This document shows positions 52,104 to 61,365 of a stretch of DNA of 64,000 bases, in pieces. The notes below the pieces were generated by a model. The model did no database searches. It was not told the origin of the DNA and worked only from the letters and a program-made list of their open reading frames with translations. Origin of the DNA: Thiohalophilus sp046483665 (lineage in GTDB: Bacteria; Pseudomonadota; Gammaproteobacteria; UBA6429; Thiohalophilaceae). The translations under genes were made by a program, and so were the position numbers. Location of the stretch: assembly GCF_046483665.1 (NCBI RefSeq), contig NZ_JAWOCR010000016.1, positions 9,114 through 73,113 on the forward strand. Reading direction: 5' to 3'. Position 1 is the first letter of the stretch; each line of letters opens with the position of its first letter.

Positions 52104-53000
52104 ATGGCTCATGAACATCATCACATCCCGCATAGCTACAACCGCGCTTTTGCCATAGGCATCAGTCTGAACCTGATCTTTGTGGTGATCGAGTTTGTTT
52201 ATGGCTTCCTCGGCAACTCGCTGGCACTGATCACCGACGCCGGACATAACCTTTCCGATGTGCTGACCTTGCTGCTGGCCTGGGGCGCTATCTATCTGGC
52301 CGGCAAGGAACCCACGCCGTATCGCACTTATGGCTTCCGTCGATTGACAATTCTCGCTTCGTTGTTGAGCGGGATGTTGTTGCTGGTGGCGGTGGGCGCA
52401 ATTGCCTGGGAGGCGGTGGGCCGCCTGGCCGATCCGCAACCGGTCGACGGTATGACCGTGATCATCGTCGCCGCAATCGGCGTGGTGATCAATACCATCA
52501 CCGCGCTGCTGTTCATCCGTGGCCAGAAGCATGATCTGAATATCAAGGCGGCTTTTTTGCACATGGCCGCCGATGCGGGCGTGTCGCTTGGCGTAGTGAT
52601 CGCCGGTGTCGTCATCATGTTTACCGACTGGCTGTGGGTCGATCCCCTGCTTGGTCTGCTTATCGCACTGGTCATTCTCTACAGCACGCTGGAACTGCTG
52701 CGTGATTCCACCGGCCTGGCCATTGATGCCGTTCCCAAAGGGATCGACCCGCATGAGGTTGAAGCTTATTTAAAACAGCTCCCCGGTGTCGACGAAGTTC
52801 ACGACTTGCACATCTGGCCGGTGAGCACCACCGAAAACGCACTCACCGCACATCTGGTCGTCCCGCAATTTCCGGCTGATGACGCGCTGGTGCAACTGGC
52901 CAGCGACGAACTGCACCGTCGCTTCGGCATCGACCACGTCACACTGCAATGCGAGACCGGCAACGATTACTGCAAACAGGCCAGCCCGGGCAGTTTGTAG
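52104..53000 (+). CDS. Cation diffusion facilitator (CzcD/ZitB type)
   Basis: A 298-residue metal-proton antiporter. His-rich start MAHEHHHIPHS, six membrane helices, the TM2 site ITDAGHNLSDVLTLL and TM5 site HMAADAGVSLGVVIA (HxxxD pairs for zinc), then a cytoplasmic domain with VDEVHDLHIWPVS. This pattern suggests Zn/Cd/Co export. It is preceded by the MITE and followed by a 590-base repeat cluster. Confidence 0.92.
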   Translation: MAHEHHHIPHSYNRAFAIGISLNLIFVVIEFVYGFLGNSLALITDAGHNLSDVLTLLLAWGAIYLAGKEPTPYRTYGFRRLTILASLLSGMLLLVAVGAIAWEAVGRLADPQPVDGMTVIIVAAIGVVINTITALLFIRGQKHDLNIKAAFLHMAADAGVSLGVVIAGVVIMFTDWLWVDPLLGLLIALVILYSTLELLRDSTGLAIDAVPKGIDPHEVEAYLKQLPGVDEVHDLHIWPVSTTENALTAHLVVPQFPADDALVQLASDELHRRFGIDHVTLQCETGNDYCKQASPGSL

Positions 53001-53592
53001 CTAACAGGCTTATATCAACCTTTTTCACCACGAAGACATGAAGCCTCGAAGTATTTAAGAAGAATTAAACCATAATGATCTCGCAGAGGCGCCAAGACGC
53101 CAAGGACAAATAAATTATTTCTCTGCGGCTTGGCGTCTTGGCGAGAAACATCTATTCGGGTTTGATTTTCACCACGAAGGCGCGAAGTATAACAATTGTT
53201 TTCCTCGTGGCTTCGCGTCTTCGTGGTAAAGCTTTTAAAATCTTCTGTACCAGTGCGTTATTAGAGACCAGTTGGCAGTCGGTAGGCCCGAGATAGCGAA
53301 GCGCTATCGGGCATTTATCTAATAGAAGCAGTGACAGGAACACTCTGTTGTGGGTGGGGCTTGCAGCCGCGACTTGTCGAACCTGGCAGGCTGGTCGCCG
53401 ATGAAATCGCCTCCCACAAAAAAATAGTTGGCAGAAACAGTGCAGGTCAGGTTGCACGCAGTGCTACCTGACATAACACTGATTATCACCACGAAGGCGC
53501 GAAGTCTCGAAGTATATGAATATTCTCTTCGTGTCTTCGAGCCTTTTCTGGTAAAGCTTTTAGAGTTTTCTGTACCAGCACGCAGTCAGAAA
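53001..53592. repeat. Repeat cluster: four MITE-like elements, REP palindrome and duplicated segment
   Basis: No gene is seen. In order: a half element at 53029-53054 (ACCACGAAGACATGAAGCC); an inverted-repeat element at 53080-53146 (CTCGCAGAGGCGCCAAGACG and GGCGTCTTGGCGAGA); another at 53170-53227; a half palindrome at 53280-53313; the composite REP block at 53335-53475; and a fourth element at 53487-53552. The elements at 53170 and 53487 share the following sequence GGTAAAGCTTTTA...TTCTGTACCAG, so a segment of about 95 bases is duplicated. Confidence 0.65.
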
Positions 53593-54195
53593 TCACCCGT
53601 AGCTGGCAGTCACCAGAAAAACGGGGTAATCCGCCTCTTCCTTGTTGACTACATGGGCGGTGCTGAACCGGATATCGGTGAAGCCCTGCTCGCGCATTAA
53701 CGACTCGAGGGCATCACGCTCGAATCCGTGGTGGAAGACGCCTTCCACATCGGCCGGATGAAAGGTCCCATCTTCCCTGTCCAGATCGGCCAGGGCGACC
53801 CGACCGCCTGACCTGAGGCTGTCGGCAAAGCGACCGAACAGTTTTACCGTGTCTTCGACGTGATGCAGGGCCATGGCGCTGACAATAAGATCAAACTTCT
53901 GCTTCAGAGGAGCTTCGAGAATATCCTGACAGCAGATCTCTACCTTGCCCTGCAATTCCGGCTTGGCAGCCAGCTTTTCCAGCATGGAACCGGAAACGTC
54001 CACCGCCACAATATTATTCACGTGCGGGGCGATATGCGCGCTGATCAATCCGGTACCGGCACCAAAGTCCATGACCGACATGTCACTGCTCAGCGGGATA
54101 CGCTCGACAATGGCCGACCCGATGCCCACCGACAAGGCTGTAATCATCTCGTTGGTATCCCAGTCCCGGGACTTTTCTTCAAACAGATCCGACAT
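53593..54195 (-). CDS. Class I SAM-dependent methyltransferase
   Basis: A 200-residue methyltransferase with motif I VMDFGAGTGLISAHIA, motif II VAVDVSGSMLEKL, motif IV IVSAMALHHVEDT and LRSGGRVALADLDREDGTFH. This is the ubiquinone/menaquinone-type Methyltransf_11/25 class; the substrate is unknown. It follows the broken VOC gene on the same strand and is bordered downstream by repeats. Confidence 0.85.
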   Translation of the reverse strand: MSDLFEEKSRDWDTNEMITALSVGIGSAIVERIPLSSDMSVMDFGAGTGLISAHIAPHVNNIVAVDVSGSMLEKLAAKPELQGKVEICCQDILEAPLKQKFDLIVSAMALHHVEDTVKLFGRFADSLRSGGRVALADLDREDGTFHPADVEGVFHHGFERDALESLMREQGFTDIRFSTAHVVNKEEADYPVFLVTASYG

Positions 54196-54301
54196 GCCTG
54201 ATTTCTCCTGTTACAAGCTGAAGAGAAGACTATTTTGACAAAGACTGTTCAGAAATAACAGTTTTACGCGCCCGGGAGGCTCAAGATAAGAGTGTGTATA
54301 T

Positions 54302-54714
54302 TTAGGCCGCCTCTTCCGGCCCCACCCGGAACAACGGGTTATGCGCCACCTCCCAGAGGTGGCCATCGGGATCCTGAAAGTAACCGCTATAGCCGCCCAG
54401 AAGACTTTTTCGGATCGTCTGGTAATCGTTGCTACAGCCTGTTCGGCAAGACGGATAACTTCATCCACCTCGGCTTCAGAGTGTACGTTGTGCGCCAGGG
54501 TGAAGCCTTCAAAGCCAGTGCCTTGCGCCGGGACACCGGCATCTTGTGCCAATGCCTCCCGCCCGTACAATTCCAGCCACGTGCCATTAAGCGTGAAGAA
54601 GGCGACTTGCGGCTGGGATTCCCTGCGCGGGAATCCCAGCCCCTGTTCGTAGAATCGGATTGATGCCTCCAGGTCGCGCACGCCCAGGGTGACCATGCTG
54701 ATTCGCGGCTTCAT
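54302..54714 (-). pseudogene. VOC family protein with a -1 frameshift
   Basis: The N-terminal part (MKPRISMVTLGVRDLEASIR, FYEQGLGFPRRESQPQVAFF) is a glyoxalase/VOC domain. After KVFW at about 54396-54398 the reading frame is lost: the expected continuation GGYSGYFQDPDGHLWEVAHN is present in the next frame and ends with a stop at 54302. One G is missing from a GGGG run (three C on the plus strand at 54396-54398). It is either a real mutation or a sequencing error in a homopolymer. If unshifted, the enzyme would be complete. Confidence 0.8.
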
Positions 54715-54875
54715 TGGCTATCTCCCTATGTCATCAGACTAAACAATGTCAGCATCACATTAATTATAGAAGCTCACACAGACCATTAAATCATCGCCTT
54801 CTATCCGCTGATAGACTTCAGATGACGTAAATTCCGGAGAGAACTGACAGCCCATAACCAACCGTTCGAGGTTGG

Positions 54876-56090
54876 CTATACGGTCTCATCCAGCAATTCG
54901 ATCCAGTGCCTGACCGGCCTACCCGCCTTGCTGGCAAGGTGCATCTGGCAGCCGATATTGGCGGTGACGATAACATCGGGCTCGTCCTGTTGCAGGGCGA
55001 CCAGCTTGTTATCGCGCAGCTGGTTGGAGAGTGTCGGCTGGAGAATCGAGTAAGTGCCGGCCGAGCCGCAACACAGATGGGGATCGGGGACTTCAGTAAG
55101 AGTGAAGCCGGCATTTAGCAGTATACCTTCCACCACGCCGTTGATCTGCTGGCCGTGCTGCAGGGTACAGGGACTATGGAAGGCAACCTTGTTATAGTCG
55201 GACTTGTTGTCCAGTTGTGACAGATCCTCGTCACGCATGACTTCACTGATATCTTTGGCCAGCTCACTGACCCGGGCGGCCTGTTTGGCGTAGGTCGGAT
55301 CATGCTTTAACAGCTCGCCGTATTCCTTGACCATGGCACCACAGCCGCTGGCGGTGATCACAATCGCCTCCGCTCCCGCTTCAATATGCGGCCACCAGGC
55401 GGCGATGTTGTTGCGCATGAAATCCAGCCCCTCTTCCGCTGCGGAAAGATGATGACTGACGGCGCCGCAACATCCCGCTCGCTCGGCGCTGACAAGTTCG
55501 ACACCGAGCCTGTCCAGCACCCGTGCAGCGGCGGCATTGGTATTGGGGGTGGAAACACTCTGCACGCAGCCCTCGAGTACCAGCATCTTGCGCGCATGCG
55601 TTTGCCCGGGCCTCGATATGGGGGTTTGCAGTGTCGGTATCTGATTGCGTAGCGCAGCCGGCATGACGTTCCTGAAAAGATTACCGGCTCTGACCAACGG
55701 CGCAAAGCGTTTTGGATAAGGGACCACCTTGCGCAACAACCAGCGTTGCAGGGTTTCTAATTTGCCACGGGAAACTTTTTCTTCCACCCGCTCACGACCG
55801 ATTTCCACCAGCCGACCGTAACGCACGCCGGAAGGACAGGTGGTCTCGCAGGCCCGGCAGGTCAGACAACGATCCAGGTGTTGCTGGGTTTTGTGGGTAA
55901 CCTCGTTCTCCTCTAACGCCTGCTTGATTAGATAAATCCGTCCGCGTGGTCCGTCCAGTTCATCGCCCAGCAATTGATAGGTCGGACAAGTGGCAGTACA
56001 GAAACCGCAATGCACGCAGGCACGCAGGATGTCATTGGCTTCCCGGCCCTGGGGGGTATTCAGGAACTGTTGGCTCAGATTCGTCTGCAT
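54876..56090 (-). CDS. glcF: Glycolate oxidase iron-sulfur subunit
   Basis: A 404-residue protein with two [4Fe-4S] motifs, CVHCGFCTATCPT and CLTCRACETTCPSG, and two CCG domains (AGCCGAVSHHL, HLCCGSAGTYS). This is GlcF, which with GlcD and GlcE oxidises glycolate to glyoxylate and passes electrons to the membrane. A 221-base gap to glcE holds heptamer arrays. The set would use glycolate from Gph. Start MQTNLSQQFLNTPQG is typical. Confidence 0.94.
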   Translation of the reverse strand: MQTNLSQQFLNTPQGREANDILRACVHCGFCTATCPTYQLLGDELDGPRGRIYLIKQALEENEVTHKTQQHLDRCLTCRACETTCPSGVRYGRLVEIGRERVEEKVSRGKLETLQRWLLRKVVPYPKRFAPLVRAGNLFRNVMPAALRNQIPTLQTPISRPGQTHARKMLVLEGCVQSVSTPNTNAAAARVLDRLGVELVSAERAGCCGAVSHHLSAAEEGLDFMRNNIAAWWPHIEAGAEAIVITASGCGAMVKEYGELLKHDPTYAKQAARVSELAKDISEVMRDEDLSQLDNKSDYNKVAFHSPCTLQHGQQINGVVEGILLNAGFTLTEVPDPHLCCGSAGTYSILQPTLSNQLRDNKLVALQQDEPDVIVTANIGCQMHLASKAGRPVRHWIELLDETV

Positions 56091-56128
56091 GGTTGCCTTT
56101 GCCTGGTCTGTTGCATCCCTGGACAGTG

Positions 56129-56290
<162 letters not shown>

Positions 56291-56311
56291 TGCCGACTGC
56301 CCTCTGCCAAC

Positions 56312-57370
56312 TTAGATTTCCTTATACATCCGCCCCGGATTAAATATCCCCCTGGGATCGAAAGCCTGTTTTAAATTGCGCTGCAGTTTCATCAGCCCCG
56401 CGGGTAACGGATGAAAGACCTCCAGGTCGCCGGACTCGCCGCGATAAAGTGTCGCGTGACCACCGGCTTTTTCCGCGGTCTGGCGAATTCGCTCCGCCGG
56501 CTCGTCGGCGACCAGCCAGCGTTGTGCCCCGCCCCATTCATATAGCCACTTTCCTTTTAACGGAACAGGCGGCGTGGTAGAGGCCAGGGACAGACGCCAC
56601 AGCGGTTTGTCGCCGGAGAAAAAGGCGTGCTGCTGTTCCTTGAGTTTGTGCCACCAGGTCCGGGTTGGCGGCACTTCCTCCCCGCCGATCAACTTGCGCG
56701 CGGCGGCGATAGTGCCTGCGGTGCCACACAGGCGCACATAGAGACTCACGCCGTCGTAACAGGTCGCCGAGATGGGCAAGGACTGCTGCGCCCACTGGTT
56801 CATGCGTTTAATCGCACTCTCTTCTGAGCACTCCTGGACCAGGGTTTGCTCGCCCTCGGGACGGGGCAATACCTTGAGCGAGACTTCGAGCAACACGCCC
56901 AGTGTCCCCAGCGCGCCGGCCATCAATCGCGAGACATCGTAACCGGCGACGTTTTTCATCACCTCGCCACCGAAGTGCAGTAGCTCGCCCCGGCCGTTAA
57001 TCAGTTTGCAACCGAGGACAAAATCGCGTGCCGCACCGGCTGTAGCCCGGCGCGGACCGGAAAAGTTGCAGGCCACGGTGCCGCCCAGCGTGGCTCCTGC
57101 GCCAAAATGCGGCGGCTCGAAGGCCAGCATCTGGCCCTGTTTCGCCAGGGTTTGTTCAATGATTTCCAGCGGCGTCCCGGCGCGTGCGGTCAGCACCAGC
57201 TCGGTCGGCTCGTAAGTCACGATACCCGTGTGGCCGCCTGTCTCAAGCGGCGTCCCCGATACAGCATGTCCATAGAAGGACTTGCTGTTGCTGCCGCGAA
57301 TCGCCAGCGGCTGATGGTGTTCCAGGGCACTTTGCACCTGCTGTTGTAACTGTTCGCTGATGTCGGCCAT
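56312..57370 (-). CDS. glcE: Glycolate oxidase FAD-binding subunit
   Basis: A 352-residue FAD-linked protein. The FAD domain has LAIRGSNSKSFYGHAV, GAGATLGGTVACNFSGPRRA and MKNVAGYDVSRLMAGALGTL; the C-terminus ends DPRGIFNPGRMY, as is typical for GlcE. It is three bases downstream of glcD and is needed for complex assembly. It resembles GlcD but is shorter. Confidence 0.93.
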   Translation of the reverse strand: MADISEQLQQQVQSALEHHQPLAIRGSNSKSFYGHAVSGTPLETGGHTGIVTYEPTELVLTARAGTPLEIIEQTLAKQGQMLAFEPPHFGAGATLGGTVACNFSGPRRATAGAARDFVLGCKLINGRGELLHFGGEVMKNVAGYDVSRLMAGALGTLGVLLEVSLKVLPRPEGEQTLVQECSEESAIKRMNQWAQQSLPISATCYDGVSLYVRLCGTAGTIAAARKLIGGEEVPPTRTWWHKLKEQQHAFFSGDKPLWRLSLASTTPPVPLKGKWLYEWGGAQRWLVADEPAERIRQTAEKAGGHATLYRGESGDLEVFHPLPAGLMKLQRNLKQAFDPRGIFNPGRMYKEI

Positions 57371-57373
57371 GAA

Positions 57374-58861
57374 TCAGAACCGATCCAGCTCGGGAAACGG
57401 CAGTTCCCCGTGGTGCACATGCATGGCGCCGAACTCGGCGCAACGATGCAGGGTGGGAACCGCTTTGCCGGGATTGAGCAGGCCCCTGGGATCGAAGGCA
57501 TTTTTGATCGCATGAAACTGGGTCAGCTCCAGCGCATCGAATTGCACGCACATCTGGTTGATCTTCTCCATGCCCACGCCGTGTTCGCCGGTGATGGTGC
57601 CGCCAACTTCCACACACAACTCCAGTATCTTGCCACCGAATTCTTCGGTGCGTTCCAGCTCGCCGGGTTTATTGGCATCGTACAGGATCAACGGATGCAG
57701 GTTGCCGTCGCCGGCATGAAACACATTGGCCACCGGCAATTCATACTCTGCAGATAACCCGGCGATCTTGCATAACACTTCGGGCAGGTGCTTGCGCGGA
57801 ATGGTACCGTCCATGCAATAGTAATCAGGCGAGAGGCGCCCCACCGCCGGGAATGCCGCCTTGCGGCCCTTCCAGAAATTCATGCGTTCGGCATCATTGC
57901 TTGCGGTACGCACCTCGGTGGCACCACTGTGATTCAATATCTCACGCACCTGGTAGACATGGGCCGAGACTTCCTCGTTGGTGCCATCAAGTTCACACAA
58001 CAGGATCGCTTCGGCGCTGACCGGGTAACCGGCATGCACGAAATCCTCGGCGGCCTGGATGGCCAGTTTATCCATCATCTCCAGTCCGGCGGGAATGATT
58101 CCGGCGGAGATGATGTTGCCCACCGCCTGACCGGCTTTGACCACGTCATCGAAGGCCGCCAGTATCACCTGGGCGCGATCGGGTTTGGGCAGTAACTTCA
58201 CGGTCACTTCCACGATCACCCCGAGCATGCCTTCGGAGCCGGTCATCAGCGCCAGTAGATCATAACCCGCCGCATCCAGTCCGCTGCCGCCGATGGTCAG
58301 CAGCTCGCCATCGATGGTAATCAGTTTCAGTTGCTGAATATTGTGCACAGTCAGACCGTATTTCAGACAATGCACGCCACCGGCATTCTCGGCCACGTTG
58401 CCCCCGATGCTGCAGGCGATCTGCGAGGAAGGATCGGGCGCATAATAAAGACCGTGCTGTGCCACCGCCTCGGAAATTGCCAGGTTACGCACCCCCGGTT
58501 GTACCCGCGCTATACGCTGCTCGGGATCAACCTGCAAGATCTGGTTAAACCGCGCCAGGCTCAGTAACACACCCTGCTCGTGCGGCAGGGCCCCGCCCGA
58601 CAGACCGGTGCCGGCCCCGCGCGCCACGACCGGCACATCGAATTCACTGCAGGCTTTTAAAATGGTCTGGACCTGCTCGATAGTATCGGGCAACACCACC
58701 GCCAGCGGTAACTTGCGATAGGCGGACAGCCCGTCGCATTCATACGGATGCAGATCCTCCTCGCTGTATAACACCTGTTCGGCGGGCAACAGCGCCTTGA
58801 AGCGGCGAATCAGTTTTTTGCGAATAGCCGGTATAGTGTGTTGTGCAGCGCTGTCGCTCAT
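57374..58861 (-). CDS. glcD: Glycolate oxidase catalytic subunit
   Basis: A 495-residue FAD-dependent oxidase. FAD-binding motif PVVARGAGTGLSGGALPHEQ, GGNVAENAGGVHCLKYGLTV, NVFHAGDGNLHPLILYD, and GTITGEHGVGMEKI with active-site His, then FDPRGLLNPGKAVP. This is the catalytic subunit oxidising glycolate (possibly also D-lactate). It starts the glcDEF set and is divergent from YeeE with 272 bases between. Confidence 0.95.
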   Translation of the reverse strand: MSDSAAQHTIPAIRKKLIRRFKALLPAEQVLYSEEDLHPYECDGLSAYRKLPLAVVLPDTIEQVQTILKACSEFDVPVVARGAGTGLSGGALPHEQGVLLSLARFNQILQVDPEQRIARVQPGVRNLAISEAVAQHGLYYAPDPSSQIACSIGGNVAENAGGVHCLKYGLTVHNIQQLKLITIDGELLTIGGSGLDAAGYDLLALMTGSEGMLGVIVEVTVKLLPKPDRAQVILAAFDDVVKAGQAVGNIISAGIIPAGLEMMDKLAIQAAEDFVHAGYPVSAEAILLCELDGTNEEVSAHVYQVREILNHSGATEVRTASNDAERMNFWKGRKAAFPAVGRLSPDYYCMDGTIPRKHLPEVLCKIAGLSAEYELPVANVFHAGDGNLHPLILYDANKPGELERTEEFGGKILELCVEVGGTITGEHGVGMEKINQMCVQFDALELTQFHAIKNAFDPRGLLNPGKAVPTLHRCAEFGAMHVHHGELPFPELDRF

Positions 58862-59133
58862 ACGGAACCATCAATAGGGGCAGGGAATAAATAAATAGCC
58901 CCTGCAAATAGAGGTTATGGATCAAAAACGAACAGTCATTCTACCCCTGTTACCACAGAGGTGAAACCTCGGGACGATGAGCCCGGTAACAGCTCCACTG
59001 TTTGTTATCACACAGGGGATAACACAAAGCTGATAATGATTTTTCGCTCTATTTCCCTGCCCATGATGGTGTCATCAGGACGAATTGGGTAACATTCAGG
59101 GCCAGAATAAAAACACCACCGAGGGAGGAGAGC
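58862..59133. promoter_or_regulatory. Divergent promoter region of glcD and YeeE
   Basis: Several short palindromes are present: AGGGGC/GCCCCT near 58874-58905, GAGGT-GAA-ACCTC near 58961-58973, and GTTATC-N8-GATAAC near 59006-59025, which could be an operator. A strong ribosome site GGGAGGAG precedes YeeE. No regulator is encoded next to it. Confidence 0.35.
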
Positions 59134-60156
59134 ATGTTCGAGGATGTCACTAATTATCTGATCGCCGGCGGCCTGCTGGCCGGGCTGATCTACGGGCTGG
59201 TTGCCCGGCACTTCGATCTGGACATGATGCAGGCCGTGCGCAACGTGTTTCGTGAATCCAGTCACCGCCAGCAGCTGGCTGTGGCGACGGCGATGCTGGT
59301 GGCCATCGTCGGCACATACTGGCTGGAGACGACCGGCACGGTAGATATTGCCAGTGCCGGCTATCGCAATGCGCAATTCGACTGGCTGGGTGTCCTGCTC
59401 GGGGGTCTGCTGTTCGGTATCGGCGCCAGCCTGGGCGGGCAGGATGCCGCGCGGGTCTTCGTCAACGCCGCCGGTGGCGATCTGCGCGCCCTGCTGGTGC
59501 TGTCGGTCTTCATCATCTTCGCCACCATCACCCAGTTCGGCCTGCTGGAGTCGGTACGGCTGTGGCTCACCGGCCTGACCGCGATTGATCTGACCTCCGG
59601 TGACGCCGGCATCGCCCCCATGCTGGGCCTGCCCGGCTGGCTGGTGCTGCTGGTCATCGGCGGGGCCCTGGCCACCTACATCGCCCTGCGCTGGAAGCGG
59701 GGCGGACAGATCTCCCTGCTGATCGCCGGCGGTATCATTGGCCTGATCACGGTGGCCAGCTGGTACGTGACCGGCGTGCTGGCCTTTGATGATTTCGACC
59801 CCAGAGCCCCCTCGGGCATCACTGCCTCCGGCCCCATGTCCCGCATCGGCATGCTGGTCATCGCCGGCGACACCCCCCGCCTCTCCTATGCCGTCTCCTT
59901 TGTCATCGGGCTGGCAGTCATCGGCTTTGTCTACAGCTTGCTGCGCGGCCAGTTCCGCTTCACCCCGATCCCCGGCGGCAAGCTGGGCAGTTCGATTCTG
60001 GGTGCGGCACTGATGGGCATCGGCGCTACGGTCGCCTACGGCTGCAACGTCGGCCAGGGGCTGACCGGCTTCTCTACCCTCTCACTGGAATCGGTGCTAG
60101 CCGTGGTCGGCATGTTCCTCGGGGTGATGATCGCCAGCAAAAAACGCTGGGAATAG
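59134..60156 (+). CDS. YeeE/YedE family (TsuA-like) transporter
   Basis: A 340-residue membrane protein with about nine helices in two halves. The second half has the conserved AYGCNVGQGLTGFS with Cys; in the first half the equivalent site reads GASLGGQDAARVFVNAAGGD, lacking the usual Cys (GCGxxxL). YeeE/YedE proteins carry thiosulfate or similar sulfur compounds, using the Cys sites for transfer. Strong ribosome site (GGGAGGAG). A strong hairpin lies just downstream. Confidence 0.83.
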   Translation: MFEDVTNYLIAGGLLAGLIYGLVARHFDLDMMQAVRNVFRESSHRQQLAVATAMLVAIVGTYWLETTGTVDIASAGYRNAQFDWLGVLLGGLLFGIGASLGGQDAARVFVNAAGGDLRALLVLSVFIIFATITQFGLLESVRLWLTGLTAIDLTSGDAGIAPMLGLPGWLVLLVIGGALATYIALRWKRGGQISLLIAGGIIGLITVASWYVTGVLAFDDFDPRAPSGITASGPMSRIGMLVIAGDTPRLSYAVSFVIGLAVIGFVYSLLRGQFRFTPIPGGKLGSSILGAALMGIGATVAYGCNVGQGLTGFSTLSLESVLAVVGMFLGVMIASKKRWE

Positions 60157-60181
60157 GCTCCGCCGGCGGGCAAAAACCGGG

Positions 60182-60202
60182 GGGCGGGGCGATGCCCCGC
60201 CC
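60182..60202. terminator. GC-rich hairpin after YeeE
   Basis: GGGCGGGGC-GAT-GCCCCGCCC is a perfect 9-bp stem with a three-base loop. It is 25 bases after the YeeE stop. A T-run is missing, so it may act as an RNA 3' end or a transcription pause rather than a classical terminator. Confidence 0.4.
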
Positions 60203-60304
60203 GATCAGGCTATCCCTGGCAAATTTTACATAGAAAATGATCGATAAATCAGGATAGCCGATGTTCTCTGGTTCCCGATAAGGGCTTTGCCCCCTTTAAC
60301 TTGC

Positions 60305-60952
60305 TTACTCTTTATCAGCAACGATAGTTTTTACATGCCTAACATGTTCACGATTTGTTTTAAATGATGGCGTAAGCCTTCCTTGTTCTATTTTTCTTGC
60401 GATTCCTATTACTTGCGATTCCGTTAAAACTTGGGTTTTCTTTGATTTGATATACCTCGCATAGCCTCCGCCAAAGGTTACATTTTCAGGCATATCGGTT
60501 TTAAAAACGCTATCTCCTACAAAAACAATTACAGAATGCACTTGCTGTTCATCCAGGTCCAACAATGACTCAAGGGTTTTTACATGCTTATAGTTCTGAT
60601 GCAACGGATTCTGGAATTTGTTTGAATATTTATAGATCTTCTGAGTCCATGTTTTCTGATTAGGACTCCCAAATATCCAGCCTTTCATGTTCTTTGTTTC
60701 AACCACGAATATGCCAAATTCTGAAACGATGATGTGATCAATCTGCGTACTTCCATCTTCTGTTGGCAGGGTCACATTCTTGATTAGATGGTATTTTCCT
60801 TTGTCCAGTAGCAATCTCGCAGAAAAATTGACGATAAACTCTCCGACCACACCTTTAAACCAAGGGGACTTAAGAATACCTGCAAGGATCGCTATTGGTA
60901 CCAGATACCAAAGAGCACCGACTATTTGGTTGATGATTGGCGTAAAATCCAT
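60305..60952 (-). CDS. NERD domain membrane protein
   Basis: A 215-residue protein with an N-terminal membrane segment (IVGALWYLVPIAILAGIL) and a nuclease-related (NERD) domain: VIKNV-type start, STQIDHIIVSEFGIFVVETK (D...ExK), NMKGWIFGSPNQKTWTQKIY and NPLHQNYKHVKTLE. NERD proteins often occur in defence or mobile contexts; the actual role is unknown. The AT-rich composition differs from its neighbours, which suggests recent gain. An IS110 remnant is immediately to the right. Confidence 0.82.
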   Translation of the reverse strand: MDFTPIINQIVGALWYLVPIAILAGILKSPWFKGVVGEFIVNFSARLLLDKGKYHLIKNVTLPTEDGSTQIDHIIVSEFGIFVVETKNMKGWIFGSPNQKTWTQKIYKYSNKFQNPLHQNYKHVKTLESLLDLDEQQVHSVIVFVGDSVFKTDMPENVTFGGGYARYIKSKKTQVLTESQVIGIARKIEQGRLTPSFKTNREHVRHVKTIVADKE

Positions 60953-61065
60953 TCTACGATCTCGCTTTATTCACATAACGCCGCAAATAACAACCATTTT
61001 TCGGGATCAGGTCTTCTCTCTTGCTTCCTGAACGAAGTCTTGGGGGCCAGATGCCGTCTTCCCTG

Positions 61066-61257
61066 TCAAGCATAATTCGCATCATACGGTACTTCTTTTT
61101 TCAAAACACCATAGATGATGCGAATGAGTTTTCGCATAGATGCACCGACTAACGCTATTTTCGATTTGCCCGCCTCAGTCAGTCTCTGGTTTAGCTCAAC
61201 AATCGATGGGTTATAGCGCATAGCGATGATCGCAGGCATAAAAAATTCTTTGCGCAA
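61066..61257 (-). pseudogene. IS110-family transposase C-terminal remnant
   Basis: About 63 residues: RKEFFMPAIIAMRYNPSIVE, LNQRLTEAGKSKIALVGASM and RKLIRIIYGVLKKEVPYDAN. These match the C-terminal region of IS110-type transposases (Transposase_20 domain end). The rest of the gene is missing: a palindromic element begins 16 bases beyond the preserved part. The copy is inactive. Confidence 0.75.
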
Positions 61258-61272
61258 GGCTCCTCTCCCAAG

Positions 61273-61345
61273 AAAAGGTGCCGGAGGGATTTAATTTTAG
61301 TCAACCTTGATAATTGCTCATTTTTTTATCCCTCCGACACCTTTT
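61273..61345. repeat. Inverted repeat AAAAGGTGCCGGAGGGAT / ATCCCTCCGACACCTTTT
   Basis: Arms at 61273-61290 and 61328-61345 are complementary at 17 of 18 bases around an AT-rich 37-base loop. It lies where the IS110 transposase is cut and upstream of the outer-membrane protein stop. It could be a small mobile palindrome or a two-way terminator, since the right arm runs into TTTTTTT. Confidence 0.5.
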
Positions 61346-61365
61346 TTTCTGGTGTGGAACATCGA

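Noticed and set aside
59020..59045. GATAATGAT similar to half a Fur box upstream of YeeE
   Set aside because: Only one half-site is visible and YeeE has no clear iron link.
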